The notes beneath the pieces were generated by a model. That model was not told the origin of the DNA. It saw only the letters and a program-made list of their open reading frames with translations, and ran no database searches. The position numbers and the translations under genes were made by a program. Below, piece by piece: positions 42,602-52,991 of a DNA stretch of 64,000 nucleotides; position 1 is the stretch's first letter; the number at the start of each line of letters is the position of its first letter. Source of the DNA: Marinifilum flexuosum (GTDB taxonomy: Bacteria > Bacteroidota > Bacteroidia > Bacteroidales > Marinifilaceae); contig NZ_RAPQ01000008.1 of NCBI RefSeq assembly GCF_003610555.1, positions 1,914,490-1,978,489 of the forward strand, in the 5' to 3' direction.

Positions 42602-44485
42602 ATGGCTACCAAATTTCAACTGACTTTATTGTTTGTTTGCTTTGCTTTTCTGCTGTCTGCTCAAAGCCGATTTTTGAGAAGAGGAGAGAAGGCCTTTGTA
42701 AAGACTCATTATGCAGAGGCAATTGCAAATTTTAAAAATGTAAAAAACAAGAACCCTGAAATCAACCGCAAGATCGCAGAGTCCTATTACTTCTTGGGCG
42801 ATTACCAGGAGGCTGAAAACTATTATCAAAAAATATATGATAGTGAAAAATCTGCAGACGATTTGTTGGCCTTGTCTCATATCCATTTAAATGCGGAAAA
42901 GTATGAAGAGGCAATATTGTGTTGTGAAAGAGCTGCAGAAAAAGGTGCGAATCAGATCCGTGTATGCAAGAGAATCAAAGCTATACAAGAATTAGAGAAA
43001 GCTACTGACGCTTCAGGAATGATTTTACGCGCCATTCATCAGCAGCCCAAATCGAAAAGTTTGGGTGTAAGTGTAGTGGGGAATAAAATCATGTATTCTA
43101 ATCTGGGCAAAAAGAATGCTCGTGGAGTTAAGAACTATCAATTGTTTTACAGTGAGTTTACCGATCAGGAATATTCAGAATTGAAACCTTGGGCCAATCA
43201 ATTGGATAATGCTGTTGATCTTGGTGCGGTTGCTGTTCTTGGAGATGAGAAAACAATGTATTACACGCGTTGGTATACCAGGAAAGGCAGACAGTATATG
43301 GAGATTGTTGAGGCTGAGCTCAAAAAAAATAAATGGAAGGCAAGTTTTGTTCTGCCATTTAATGGTCGAAAATATTCGTGTGCTTATCCCTATATTACCA
43401 AAGATGGCAAGAGTTTGTATTTTTCTTCGGATATGCCAGGCGGATACGGAGGAATGGACATCTATGTATGTCATAAGAGAGGAAAGTTCTGGGGAGCGCC
43501 AATTAATTTAGGAGAAGAAATCAATACCAAACATCATGAAATTTACCCTTCCATTTTAAAGGATGGAAAGTTGTGGTTTGCTTCCGACGGGCAGGTTGGT
43601 TATGGTCATTTGGATCTGTTTTATGCATCGAAAACAAAAGAAGGCGAGTGGGGAGAGGTGAAGAATGCAGGTCCTGCTTTAAATTCATCGCAGAATGATT
43701 TTAGCATTCAGAATAGTCCTGAAGAAGGACAGCTTTTAATGGTTTCGGACAGAAACAATAAGGGAATTCGAGATCGAATTTATTCATTTGGTGCAGATCG
43801 AAAAATGCAGGTTGAGCTTTTTGTGAAAGATGAGATCAGCAAGGAGTCAATTGCGAATGCGAAGATTGAAGTGGAAAAGGTGCTGAGTAATCAAATGATT
43901 GTGCCACAACAAATCGCTGCAGGCAAGTTTCAGTTTGAGGTTTCGTGTTATGAACTGGGCGAGGGCATTCTTTATGAGATAAATGCAGAGAAACAAGGCT
44001 ATGAGAAGACTCGTGTAAAGTACTATCCGGTGAAATCTAATTTGAGCATTGATATACTGCTTAGGAAATTAGAGGAAAACATGGAGGGAGGTTTTGCCAA
44101 AGAGTTGACCCCAATTCATTATCCAGATAAAAGAATGATGTTTCGTAAACTTCATTTTGATGCGGGGCAAGAGAGTTTAAATTCTCAGGCAAAATTAACT
44201 TTATCGAAAATGGCGGGTTTCTGGAAGATGTATCCCGAATTGGATATTGTTATTAATTCGCATACCGATTCGAAAGGAGTTGCTGAGTCCAATAAGACTT
44301 TGTCCATGAAGAGAGCAAAAATGGCCAGGGAATTCTTGATTGCCAAAGGTGTTGATTCCAATAGAATCATCTGTAATGCCTATGGAGAACGTTTTGTTGT
44401 AAATGGATGTGTCGATGATATGGATTGTTCGGAAGAGCTGCATCGACAGAACCGAAGATTGGAATTGTTATTTGTAATCAAATAG
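42602..44485 (+). CDS. PorE-like OmpA family protein (TPR, beta-propeller, CRD, OmpA)
   Basis: Signal peptide (MATKFQLTLLFVCFAFLLSAQ; no lipobox), TPR repeats (about 22-110), PD40/WD40-like propeller blades (about 150-390; TKDGKSLYFSSDMPGG, then SILKDGKLWFASDG), a carboxypeptidase-regulatory beta domain (about 405-500) and a C-terminal OmpA-like peptidoglycan-binding domain (about 530-627; INSHTDSKG). This four-domain order is that of PorE (PG1058) from the type IX secretion system. PorE itself is a lipoprotein; this copy appears to use signal peptidase I. The ATG at 42602 is chosen because the signal peptide begins there; the upstream in-frame start adds 20 leader residues. Confidence 0.85.
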   Translation: MATKFQLTLLFVCFAFLLSAQSRFLRRGEKAFVKTHYAEAIANFKNVKNKNPEINRKIAESYYFLGDYQEAENYYQKIYDSEKSADDLLALSHIHLNAEKYEEAILCCERAAEKGANQIRVCKRIKAIQELEKATDASGMILRAIHQQPKSKSLGVSVVGNKIMYSNLGKKNARGVKNYQLFYSEFTDQEYSELKPWANQLDNAVDLGAVAVLGDEKTMYYTRWYTRKGRQYMEIVEAELKKNKWKASFVLPFNGRKYSCAYPYITKDGKSLYFSSDMPGGYGGMDIYVCHKRGKFWGAPINLGEEINTKHHEIYPSILKDGKLWFASDGQVGYGHLDLFYASKTKEGEWGEVKNAGPALNSSQNDFSIQNSPEEGQLLMVSDRNNKGIRDRIYSFGADRKMQVELFVKDEISKESIANAKIEVEKVLSNQMIVPQQIAAGKFQFEVSCYELGEGILYEINAEKQGYEKTRVKYYPVKSNLSIDILLRKLEENMEGGFAKELTPIHYPDKRMMFRKLHFDAGQESLNSQAKLTLSKMAGFWKMYPELDIVINSHTDSKGVAESNKTLSMKRAKMAREFLIAKGVDSNRIICNAYGERFVVNGCVDDMDCSEELHRQNRRLELLFVIK

Positions 44486-44570
44486 CTATATCAGTTAGCA
44501 GTTATAAAAGTAGAAAAGTAAAATAGTAGAAATGTAGAATGGCAGGAGGCGCTTTTTCTTTCTCGTTTTT

Positions 44571-44619
44571 TCCTTTCTCCTTTCTCCTTTCTCCTTTCTC
44601 CTTTCTCCTTTCTCCTTTA
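44571..44619. repeat. CTCCTTT heptamer array
   Basis: About seven tandem copies of CTCCTTT. The same heptamer forms a larger array before rnpB (46292-46470) and a short one near 42471. Confidence 0.85.
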
Positions 44620-44735
44620 CCCTTGACTTTTATCAGTATTAATATAAAATCTTAATTGGTAATCATCCGAAAATTATTATATTTACTACGAATATTGCGT
44701 TCAATTTATCTCTGTACTCTATTCTATCTTGCACT

Positions 44736-45869
44736 ATGAGAAATATCTATTTTATCATCTGTTTTGTTTTATCGGTTGGGACAATCGGCTACTTTTCCCC
44801 TGTTTTAGATTTGAATTTTAATGTAGCATCATCTGGTAGTACTTCTTATGCAGTTGAGATTGCAAAATACAAATACCCTGTTTACACTGATTACTTTGAG
44901 AATTTAGAAGGGGTGATTGAATTGAGTAGCAAAGAAGGTGATTTTCATTACATTTCAGGGATTACAAAGTCTTTGAACGAAGCAAAAGACTTGAGAGAGA
45001 GGTTAAAAGAAACTGGATATGCAGAGGCCAGAGTTGTTGATTTGTTAGAGGAGTTTTCGGAAGAAGAGTTAGAGGGAGTAATCAAATCGGAACCACAAGA
45101 TAAGAATGTTCAGAAAAAGAAATCTGCAGAACTGGCAATATCAAAATTGACGAATGTAGAAAATGCATATTTCTATACCATTAAATTAAAAGAATCAAAA
45201 GAGATTTTAACGGCAAATCAATTTGAAGCTTTGAAGCCTAAGGTACACAAGCAGGAAGGGCTGTATTACTATTTGTTAGGAAAATTTGAGGATGTGGGTA
45301 ATGCAGAAAAATATCTGAATGATAAAGTGAAGAGCAAGTATGCAAATGCAGAATTACTTGTAATGAATAAGGGACAATTGGTGAATGTTTCGAAAGCCAA
45401 AAATACCAAAAAGACGAGTGAGGGATCTTATAATATGGGACGCAAAATGCGTGGTAAGGAATATGTTGATTACTACTATGAGTCGTCAAGTCTGAAGATT
45501 TCCAAATCCCCAATTTATTATATCGAAATTGGACCGTATGCCGACAAAGAGGAAGCAGATGATGCAGTTCAAAAACTTCATGATCTGGGCTTTACCAAAG
45601 CAGGAGTCAAGGATCCAAGTAAAGACAGGAGAGTCGTAAATCAGCCTGATGCTGCAGCTGATGCTCATTATACCATTCAAATTTTTGCTGGAAAGAACAA
45701 AGTGAAAAACTCTCGCTTTAAGCTACAAGATGTGAGTCAGTCCTATGATCAGCACGATAAATTGTATCGCTATTTTGTGGGTAACTACGACAACTACTGG
45801 GTTTGCCGTCGCGAGTTACGCGAAGTGCGCAAGAATGGCTTTAGGGATGCGTTCATTGTAAAACTTTAA
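44736..45869 (+). CDS. SPOR-like repeat protein, secreted
   Basis: Signal peptide (about 1-21) then four modules of about 70 residues with the pattern of SPOR domains, short beta-strands around a helix ending in a small residue: residues 38-101 (YAVEIAKYKYPVY, LNEAKDLRERLKETGYAEARVVDL), about 144-212 (YYLLGKFEDVGNAEKYLN), about 264-305 (YYIEIGPYADKEEADDAVQKL) and about 310-377 (YTIQIFAGKNK, CRRELREVRKNGFRDAFIVKL). SPOR domains bind denuded peptidoglycan. It follows the PorE-like gene by 250 bp in the same direction, so both may act at the peptidoglycan. Module limits are approximate. Confidence 0.72.
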   Translation: MRNIYFIICFVLSVGTIGYFSPVLDLNFNVASSGSTSYAVEIAKYKYPVYTDYFENLEGVIELSSKEGDFHYISGITKSLNEAKDLRERLKETGYAEARVVDLLEEFSEEELEGVIKSEPQDKNVQKKKSAELAISKLTNVENAYFYTIKLKESKEILTANQFEALKPKVHKQEGLYYYLLGKFEDVGNAEKYLNDKVKSKYANAELLVMNKGQLVNVSKAKNTKKTSEGSYNMGRKMRGKEYVDYYYESSSLKISKSPIYYIEIGPYADKEEADDAVQKLHDLGFTKAGVKDPSKDRRVVNQPDAAADAHYTIQIFAGKNKVKNSRFKLQDVSQSYDQHDKLYRYFVGNYDNYWVCRRELREVRKNGFRDAFIVKL

Positions 45870-45875
45870 TCAAGC

Positions 45876-46290
<415 letters not shown>

Positions 46291-46291
46291 T

Positions 46292-46470
46292 TCCTTTCTC
46301 CTTTCTCCCTTCCACTTTCTCCTTTCTCCTTTCTCCTTTCCTCCTTTCTCCTTTCTCCTTTCTCCTTTTTTCCTTTCTCCTTTTTTCCTTTCTCCTTTTT
46401 TCCTTTCTCCTTTTTTCCTTTTTTCCTTTCTCCTTTTTTCCTTTTTTCCTTTCTCCTTTCCTCCTTTCTC
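46292..46470. repeat. CTCCTTT/TTTTTCC pyrimidine array
   Basis: About 180 bp of almost pure C/T on the plus strand, made of CTCCTTT heptamers with stretches of CTCCTTTTTTCCTTT. It ends exactly before the -7 box of rnpB. Minus-strand ORFs across it (KGERRKEKRK-type) are artefacts of composition. Confidence 0.9.
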
Positions 46471-46472
46471 CT

Positions 46473-46480
46473 TATCTTTG
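46473..46480 (+). promoter_or_regulatory. -7 box of rnpB
   Basis: TATCTTTG matches TAnnTTTG exactly and is 6 bp before the RNA start. The place for the -33 element falls inside the pyrimidine array, where no TTG exists. Confidence 0.6.
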
Positions 46481-46483
46481 CTG

Positions 46484-46838
46484 CTGGCAAACCGTTCTAT
46501 CGCTGTTTCGCAAGAAGGAGAGGAAAGTCCGGGCAACGCAGAGTAACATACTTCTTAACTGGAAGAAGGCCGAAAGGCTTTAGTAGTAGAGCAGAAAATA
46601 ACCGCTCCAATTTATTGGTGTAAGGGTGAAAAGGTGAGGTAAGAGCTCACCGGTACCTGTGGTGACATGGGTAGCCGTGTACCTTATGTGTTGCAAGATC
46701 AAGTATACCGTCAGTTGTAGGCTTACTCGGCCGATGTCGGGGGGTAGATTGCTAGAGACATTTGGTAACAAATGTTCAAGATAAATGATAGAAACTCTTT
46801 TTTTAAGAGGACAGGACCCGGCTTATAGGTTTGCCAAT
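46484..46838 (+). ncRNA. rnpB: RNase P RNA component, bacterial class A
   Basis: Catalytic RNA that removes the 5' leaders of pre-tRNAs. The 5' and 3' ends pair as P1 (GGCAAACC at 46486-46493 with GGTTTGCC at 46828-46835). The conserved blocks are present: GAGGAAAGTCCGGGC near 46518-46532 and ACAGGACCCGGCTTATA near 46811-46827. The interior GGTGAAAAGGTGAGGTAAGAG segment fits the class A specificity region. Exact ends are estimated from the P1 pairing. A terminator follows at 46874-46903. Confidence 0.97.
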
Positions 46839-46873
46839 TTTAATTAGTAATGAACAATTGTTAATTAATAATG

Positions 46874-46903
46874 CCATCTCAATGTTTTGAGGTGGTTTTT
46901 TTT
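46874..46903 (+). terminator. Intrinsic terminator after rnpB
   Basis: A 9-bp stem CCATCTCAA/TTGAGGTGG (one G.U) with a TGT loop, followed by TTTTTTTTG. Confidence 0.8.
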
Positions 46904-47310
<407 letters not shown>

Positions 47311-47341
47311 TTGCTTTTGATAAATTAAGGCTGTACTTTTG
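47311..47341 (+). promoter_or_regulatory. Promoter of the polysaccharide dehydratase gene
   Basis: TTG (47311-47313), 20 bp, TACTTTTG (47334-47341): both elements fit. The leader to ATG 47397 is about 50 nt. Confidence 0.65.
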
Positions 47342-47396
47342 TCAAGTTGACTATACGAGTTAATAATACCACTTATACTACTATAAATTGTTTATT

Positions 47397-49352
47397 ATGA
47401 CTTTACCTAAAATTAACATTTTTGATAAGACAACTCCACGTTGGATTGTTTTTGTGATCGATTTAGCGATTAGTTTGGTTTCGATTACAGCTGCTTATCT
47501 TCTGCGTTTTAATTTTAATTTGGAAGAGATTCATTTGAATGCCGCAAAGGTAATTATTCCCTTGTTTGTATTGTTAAGGGCTTTGACTTTTCTATATGGA
47601 GGCACTTATGCAGGAATTGTTAGGTATACAAGTTCTAAAGATGCGGAAAGAATATTTGTTGTGGTTTCGATAGGGTCTGCGGTCTTTACTTTGTTTAATT
47701 TATTGAGTTATGTTGCAAGGGATGGTGTCTTTATTGTGCCCTTTTCAATTTTGATTATCGAATACATTGCAGTTGTCTTTTTAATGACAAGTAGTCGCAT
47801 CATATTCAAGGCCATTTACTATAGGTACTTGACTCGATCTAAGATTCGTGAGAATATTTTGATTTACGGAAGTGATGAGTTTGGTATCATGGCAAAGCAT
47901 GCTTTGGATAGTGGTAGTGAAGTAAATAGTTCTATCGTTGCATTTATCGACCACAATAACAAAAAGGTGGGAAGTAAACTAGAGGATGTGAAGATATACA
48001 GTACTTCCGATTTGCAGGATTTGATTGAACGCAAAGAGGTTGATAAGGTTATTATTGCCAAGAAAGATTTATCTCATACTCAAAAGAGTGAGGTGGTTGA
48101 AAAATGTCTTGAATTCAATGTGAAAGTTTGGGAGGTGCCTAAGTTTGAAAGTTGGGTGAATGGAGAATTGAGCGTTAAACAAATTAGGGCCATTAAAATT
48201 GAGGACTTGTTGGAGAGGGATCCAATTCATTTGGATTGGGATCAGATCAACGAGCAGGTGAATGGAAAAACTGTTTTGGTTACAGGAGCTGCTGGATCTA
48301 TCGGTTCCGAGATGGTTCGTCAGGTTGCGCGTTTCTCTCCAAAATGTATTGTCTTGTTCGACCAGGCGGAATCTCCATTGTACGATATTGAATTGTCCTT
48401 AAAAGAAGAGTTGAGCTTTTTTAATGCTGAAATTGTTATTGGAGATGTTCGCGATAAGGAGAGAACTCAAAGAATGTTTGATGTTTATAAGCCTAATTTG
48501 GTATATCATGCCGCGGCATACAAGCATGTTCCCATGATGGAAAACAACCCTTCTGAAGCGATTAAAACAAATGTATTGGGAACAAAAAATATTGCCGATC
48601 TATCACTTGAATATGGAGTGGAGAGATTTGTGATGGTTTCCACGGATAAAGCGGTGAATCCAACCAATGTGATGGGGGCGTCAAAAAGAATAGCAGAGAT
48701 TTATACACAATCATTAAATTATCCAGGATGTCCTACGCATTTTATTACTACGCGTTTTGGTAATGTTTTGGGATCGAATGGATCGGTGATTCCAAGATTT
48801 AAAGCTCAAATCGATAAAGGAGGGCCAATTACGGTAACCCACCCTGAAATTACCAGGTACTTCATGACCATTCCAGAGGCGTGTCAATTGGTGATGCAGG
48901 CTGGAGCAATTGGTTCTGGAGGGAAGATTTTTATTTTTGATATGGGGAGATCTGTTAAGATTGCAGATTTGGCCTATAAGATGATCAAATTGAGTGGTTT
49001 AAAATTGGGTGAGGATATTCAGGTTCAATTTACAGGTTTAAGACCTGGTGAGAAATTGTATGAGGAGTTGCTGAATGTAAAAGAGAATACCATTCCAACC
49101 AAGCATCCTCGTATTATGGTCGCTAAGGTGAGAGAGTATGAATTGGCAGAGGTGCAGTTGCTGATTGAGCAGTTTTATGAATTGCTGGAAACCAATGATA
49201 ATTTTAAGATTGTGGCCCACATGAAAGCAATAGTTCCGGAGTTTAAATCGATGAACTCAATTTATGAACAATTGGATAAGCGTTTCGTGTCAAAATCCAA
49301 ACTGGTTGGAGAACAAAGTGTGTCTGAAGAAATTAAAGAGATGTTGAGCTAG
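47397..49352 (+). CDS. FlaA1/WbpM-type UDP-sugar 4,6-dehydratase (polysaccharide biosynthesis)
   Basis: Inner-membrane nucleotide-sugar dehydratase of about 651 aa: four N-terminal membrane helices (about 12-125), a Rossmann-like linker (about 135-240), and the cytoplasmic SDR domain starting at GAAGSIGSEM. The active site has the S-M-K variant seen in WbpM and PglF: STDKAVNPTNVMGASK with Met in place of Tyr. It makes UDP-4-keto-6-deoxy sugars from UDP-GlcNAc (family function). The ATG at 47397 is preferred over a TTG nine bases earlier. A strong terminator follows, so this gene is a separate unit upstream of the exporter gene. Confidence 0.93.
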   Translation: MTLPKINIFDKTTPRWIVFVIDLAISLVSITAAYLLRFNFNLEEIHLNAAKVIIPLFVLLRALTFLYGGTYAGIVRYTSSKDAERIFVVVSIGSAVFTLFNLLSYVARDGVFIVPFSILIIEYIAVVFLMTSSRIIFKAIYYRYLTRSKIRENILIYGSDEFGIMAKHALDSGSEVNSSIVAFIDHNNKKVGSKLEDVKIYSTSDLQDLIERKEVDKVIIAKKDLSHTQKSEVVEKCLEFNVKVWEVPKFESWVNGELSVKQIRAIKIEDLLERDPIHLDWDQINEQVNGKTVLVTGAAGSIGSEMVRQVARFSPKCIVLFDQAESPLYDIELSLKEELSFFNAEIVIGDVRDKERTQRMFDVYKPNLVYHAAAYKHVPMMENNPSEAIKTNVLGTKNIADLSLEYGVERFVMVSTDKAVNPTNVMGASKRIAEIYTQSLNYPGCPTHFITTRFGNVLGSNGSVIPRFKAQIDKGGPITVTHPEITRYFMTIPEACQLVMQAGAIGSGGKIFIFDMGRSVKIADLAYKMIKLSGLKLGEDIQVQFTGLRPGEKLYEELLNVKENTIPTKHPRIMVAKVREYELAEVQLLIEQFYELLETNDNFKIVAHMKAIVPEFKSMNSIYEQLDKRFVSKSKLVGEQSVSEEIKEMLS

Positions 49353-49374
49353 ACATCTAAAAAAAAGATAGGTT

Positions 49375-49414
49375 AAAAGCTGTTTTGCATCATGTGTAAA
49401 ACAGCTTTTGTTTT
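49375..49414 (+). terminator. Intrinsic terminator of the dehydratase gene
   Basis: Perfect 12-bp stem AAAAGCTGTTTT/AAAACAGCTTTT (49375-49386 with 49398-49409), followed by GTTTT. Starts 23 bp after the stop. Confidence 0.85.
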
Positions 49415-50440
49415 ATTCAGATGTTAATGGACTGGGAAGCAATCGAACTTGACACTTTTGGCAGCTTTTTTATTGAGAATTTTTAACTACCATTGCACGA
49501 GAGTAACAAAAAAGCAAAAGTAGAAAAGTGAAAAGGTAGAATGATGGAAAAGTTCAGGAAGTAAACAATTAGCATTCCAATTTTGTAGTCATCTCTCTAC
49601 CATTCAGGATAGGGAGAAGGATTTCTCTCAATTATGAATGGTTAATGATTCACAGAGGAATGGTCATTGTAAATAAAGCCCCAGGGGGGCGTAATCTTTA
49701 TAGCCTTGGGCAAATGAGCAAAGCGAATGTAGCCCAAGGCATATGGTTCAGGCATATGTCGTCGCAAATGCATGCCTTTGATTAATGAAGATCGTTCATA
49801 TGCGACGGAAGAAACCTAAAGTCGTAATGTCTGGAAGAGTCAAAGAGTCTAGAAAAGTGGAATGGTAAAATAGTAGAAAAGAGGAATGAGTATGCAAAGT
49901 TTGGAAGCTGTGTTCTTCTCTCCTAAAGGAGAGAGATAGAGTGAGGTTGATTTGATTTTGATCATCCCGAAAGCTTTCTGGATTGGATTTCTTCCTGTGT
50001 TTACCCTTTAATTATTCCTTTTAGTCATGAGACGCTTCGTTTTGTAATCTAAAGGGGCTTGTTTGATGCAGAAAAAAGTCCCCTTTAGGGGATTTAGGGG
50101 TAGAAAGAGGAATAGAAAAAAGAAACAGGTCTTGTGCTCCCACGAATTATCAGGAACCGAGAGATCTAAACTTTAAAAGTCATAAGTGGAGTGGGAATGT
50201 GGGGAGTGGGAAGGTATCGCTCTCAACTTACTGATTACTGATTACTGATCATTGTTCACTGTTTTGATCACTATTAACTGATCATTGATCACTAAACACA
50301 GCGTTTAGATCATTGAGGTGTAAATTTTGGTCTTTGGAGCTAGAGATTTGTTTTTTGGAATTTTACTATTGCCTTAAAAATATGTTAGAAAAATATAAGA
50401 TAAAATAGCCCAAAAATTAGGGAATTGGACGACAGTTTTT
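49415..50440. repeat. 1-kb gap: dispersed repeats, no gene
   Basis: Bases 49678-49811 are the inverted copy of 41930-42070 (CCTTGGGC...GCCCAAGG core and the AAGATCGTTCATATGCGACGG end). Further on are TCTCCTAAAGGAGAGA (49919-49938), a CCCCTTTAGGGGATTTAGGGG element (50088-50101) of a type also near 52996, and GATCA-rich words (50230-50300). Together with copies elsewhere in the window these are repeat debris. No ORF is supported. Confidence 0.6.
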
Positions 50441-50448
50441 TATTTTTG
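50441..50448 (+). promoter_or_regulatory. -7 box of the exporter gene
   Basis: TATTTTTG matches TAnnTTTG, about 108 bp before the ATG. No -33 TTG at suitable distance. The leader contains a 9-bp inverted repeat (50464-50472 with 50488-50496). Confidence 0.45.
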
Positions 50449-50463
50449 CGCAACTGTGAAAAT

Positions 50464-50496
50464 CTTTGATCAGACATAAGTGGGGTTTGATCAAAG
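50464..50496 (+). promoter_or_regulatory. Leader hairpin of the exporter gene
   Basis: CTTTGATCA/TGATCAAAG, perfect 9 bp with 15-nt loop, in the predicted 5' leader. It lacks a T-tract, so is not a plain terminator; it could be a regulator site or RNA hairpin. Confidence 0.4.
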
Positions 50497-50555
50497 CAAA
50501 ACGGTCTAGATTGAATAATAGGTGTAAACCATAAGCTTTTTAATAGAATACAATT

Positions 50556-52991
50556 ATGATTCGATTATTTCGAAAAACTCTTTTTCTGGGATTGATCTTC
50601 GCTTTTGCTGCTCTGGGAGCAGAGGCGCAAAATACAAATATCAACCCGGCCACGGTAAATGTAAATGCATTAAGCGACAAGCAAATTGAACGAATCATCT
50701 CCGAAATGGAGAAGAATGGTATGAGTCTGGAAGAAGCTATGGCTTTGGCTCGTGCACGGGGAGCTTCTCAAATGCAAATCGATCAAATGACTCAGCGCAT
50801 CAAGGATTACAAATTGAAAAATCAATTTGCTGGATCAAATACAAATGTGCAAACTTCTGAATTGCCTGCTGAATCGCCTGCAGATTTATCTGCAGGATCA
50901 GAGAAGAAGGAGTTCAAAGCAACAGAAAAAAACAAAGAGATTTTTGGTTTTCATTTTTTCAACTCAGAGAATTTGAGCTTTGCGCCAAATGTGGATGTTC
51001 CGGTTTCAGATTCTTATGCTTTGGGCATAGGAGATGAAGTAAATATTGCAGTTTATGGTGCATCTCAACAGTCTTATATGTTGGTGGTTCAAAAAAATGG
51101 AGCCATTATCATTCCTGATTTGGGTCCAGTCAATGTATATGGAATGTCTTTCGCAAAGGCCAGTGAAAAAATCAAATCCAGATTAATTTCCATTTACAAT
51201 GGCATGCAAGGAAATCAGCCCAATACATTTGCAGATGTAAGTTTGGGAGCCTTAAAGGGAGTGAAGGTTAATGTAATAGGGGAGGTGAACTTACCAGGAA
51301 CCTACGATTTGCCGGCAACCGCTTCTGTTTTCAATGCACTGTATTTGGCAGGAGGGCCAAATGAAAATGGATCTTTTCGTGTAATCGATTTGATTCGTGA
51401 CGGGAAAGTGATCAATTCGGTAGATGTATATGAATATTTAATTGATGGAAAAACTCAAAACAATGTGCAATTGCGCGATCAGGATGTAATCATGGTGCGC
51501 CCATATGTTAATCGCATTAAGGTAGCGGGTGAATTCAAACGTACGGGTTTGTTTGAGGCCAAGGATGGCGAGTTTGTAGCCGATATTTTGCGTTTCGCAG
51601 GTGGTTTTACCGATAAAGCCTATACGCACCGTTTGGATCTGTACAGAAATAATTCTCGTACACTAAGTGTGGTAGATGTGCCAGCTGACAAATACAATCA
51701 AATTACATTAATGAATGGTGATGAGATTAAATCAGGTGCCATTACAGAGCGTTTCGAAAATAGAATCAGCATTGAAGGGGCAGTCTATCGTCCTGGTGAT
51801 TATCAGTTGTTAGATGGGATGAAGCTTTCTGAATTAATTGCAAAAGCAGAAGGCCTGAAAGAGGAAGCCTTTATGGAACGTGGTGTCATTACCCGCAAGC
51901 AGAAGGATTTAAGTCTGGAGGCCATCTCGTTCTCGCCACGTGAAGTCTTGAATGGTAAAGCGGATGTATTATTGCAGCGTGAAGATCGAATTCAGATCTC
52001 TTCCATTTTCGATCTGCGCGAAGCGCGCACGGTTGAAATTGTAGGAGAAGTGCAATTCCCGGGAAGCTATGCCTGGGCAGAGAACATGAAAATTGCCGAC
52101 CTGATTTTCCAGGCAGGTGGATTCCTGGAAAATGCAGAGGTGAGCTCTGTGGAGGTAAGCCGTGTATTGGATTACAACGAAACCAAAGAATTGACCAAAT
52201 CATTATTGCATACCTATCAATATGGATTGGATCGTAACCTGAAGCTGGATGCAGAAGGTGAAGCATTTATTTTGAATGCCTTCGATAAGGTATACATTCG
52301 CCGAGCACCAGGATATCGCCCACAAGGAACCGCAAGTGTGCAGGGAGAAGTAAAGTATGCGGGAGAGTATGGGATCACCCGCAAGGATGAAAAGATATCA
52401 GATGTCATTCGCAGGGCTGGAGGTTTGACCCCTGAAGCCTATGTGAAAGGAGCCTCTTTGCGCAGAAGAATAGAATTGAGCGAAGCAGAATACCAGGCAA
52501 AACTAGCCATTGCCATGCAGGATACCACCATGAATGCCGAAGAGGTAGAAAAGGTACAGTATCAGATAGTAGGAATTGATCTGCCAAAAATCATGAAAGA
52601 ACCGGGTTGTGTGGAAGATTTGCAAATGCTGGATGGGGATCAGTTGATGGTGCCTTCCAAATTGCAAACCGTTATGGTATCAGGTTCGGTATTGAACCCG
52701 GTGGCACATACTTTTACAGACAAGAAAAAAGCAAAAGATTACATCATGAGCTCAGGTGGTTTTGCCCAAAGAGCCAAGAAAGGAAAAGTTTATGTGCTCT
52801 ATGCCAACGGAACAACAGCAGCCACAAAAGGTGGATTATTCGGAAGACGATTCCCAAGAATCGAACCAGGCTGTGAAATCATCGTTCCGGAAAAACCAGA
52901 AGTAGACAAAGCTGCAAACGCAAGCAAGTGGCTGGCCTTCACATCAACATTGGCGAGTTTGATTACGGCAATAGCAGTTGCTACCCGTTAG
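50556..52991 (+). CDS. Polysaccharide export protein (Wza-like, SLBB repeats)
   Basis: Outer-membrane/periplasmic exporter of 811 aa. Signal peptide (about 1-24, ending AEAQ; no lipobox), helical region to about 140, a Poly_export domain (about 150-235; LGIGDEVNIAVYG, QKNGAIIIPDLG), then several SLBB ligand-binding beta modules (GEVNLPGTYDLPATASVFNAL, VAGEFKRTG, IEGAVYRPGDYQL, VQGEVKYAGEYG), ending with a membrane helix (WLAFTSTLASLITAIAVAT). It should form the exit channel with the Wzz-like protein encoded next. Length is about twice E. coli Wza because of extra SLBB copies, a normal Bacteroidota form. Confidence 0.92.
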   Translation: MIRLFRKTLFLGLIFAFAALGAEAQNTNINPATVNVNALSDKQIERIISEMEKNGMSLEEAMALARARGASQMQIDQMTQRIKDYKLKNQFAGSNTNVQTSELPAESPADLSAGSEKKEFKATEKNKEIFGFHFFNSENLSFAPNVDVPVSDSYALGIGDEVNIAVYGASQQSYMLVVQKNGAIIIPDLGPVNVYGMSFAKASEKIKSRLISIYNGMQGNQPNTFADVSLGALKGVKVNVIGEVNLPGTYDLPATASVFNALYLAGGPNENGSFRVIDLIRDGKVINSVDVYEYLIDGKTQNNVQLRDQDVIMVRPYVNRIKVAGEFKRTGLFEAKDGEFVADILRFAGGFTDKAYTHRLDLYRNNSRTLSVVDVPADKYNQITLMNGDEIKSGAITERFENRISIEGAVYRPGDYQLLDGMKLSELIAKAEGLKEEAFMERGVITRKQKDLSLEAISFSPREVLNGKADVLLQREDRIQISSIFDLREARTVEIVGEVQFPGSYAWAENMKIADLIFQAGGFLENAEVSSVEVSRVLDYNETKELTKSLLHTYQYGLDRNLKLDAEGEAFILNAFDKVYIRRAPGYRPQGTASVQGEVKYAGEYGITRKDEKISDVIRRAGGLTPEAYVKGASLRRRIELSEAEYQAKLAIAMQDTTMNAEEVEKVQYQIVGIDLPKIMKEPGCVEDLQMLDGDQLMVPSKLQTVMVSGSVLNPVAHTFTDKKKAKDYIMSSGGFAQRAKKGKVYVLYANGTTAATKGGLFGRRFPRIEPGCEIIVPEKPEVDKAANASKWLAFTSTLASLITAIAVATR

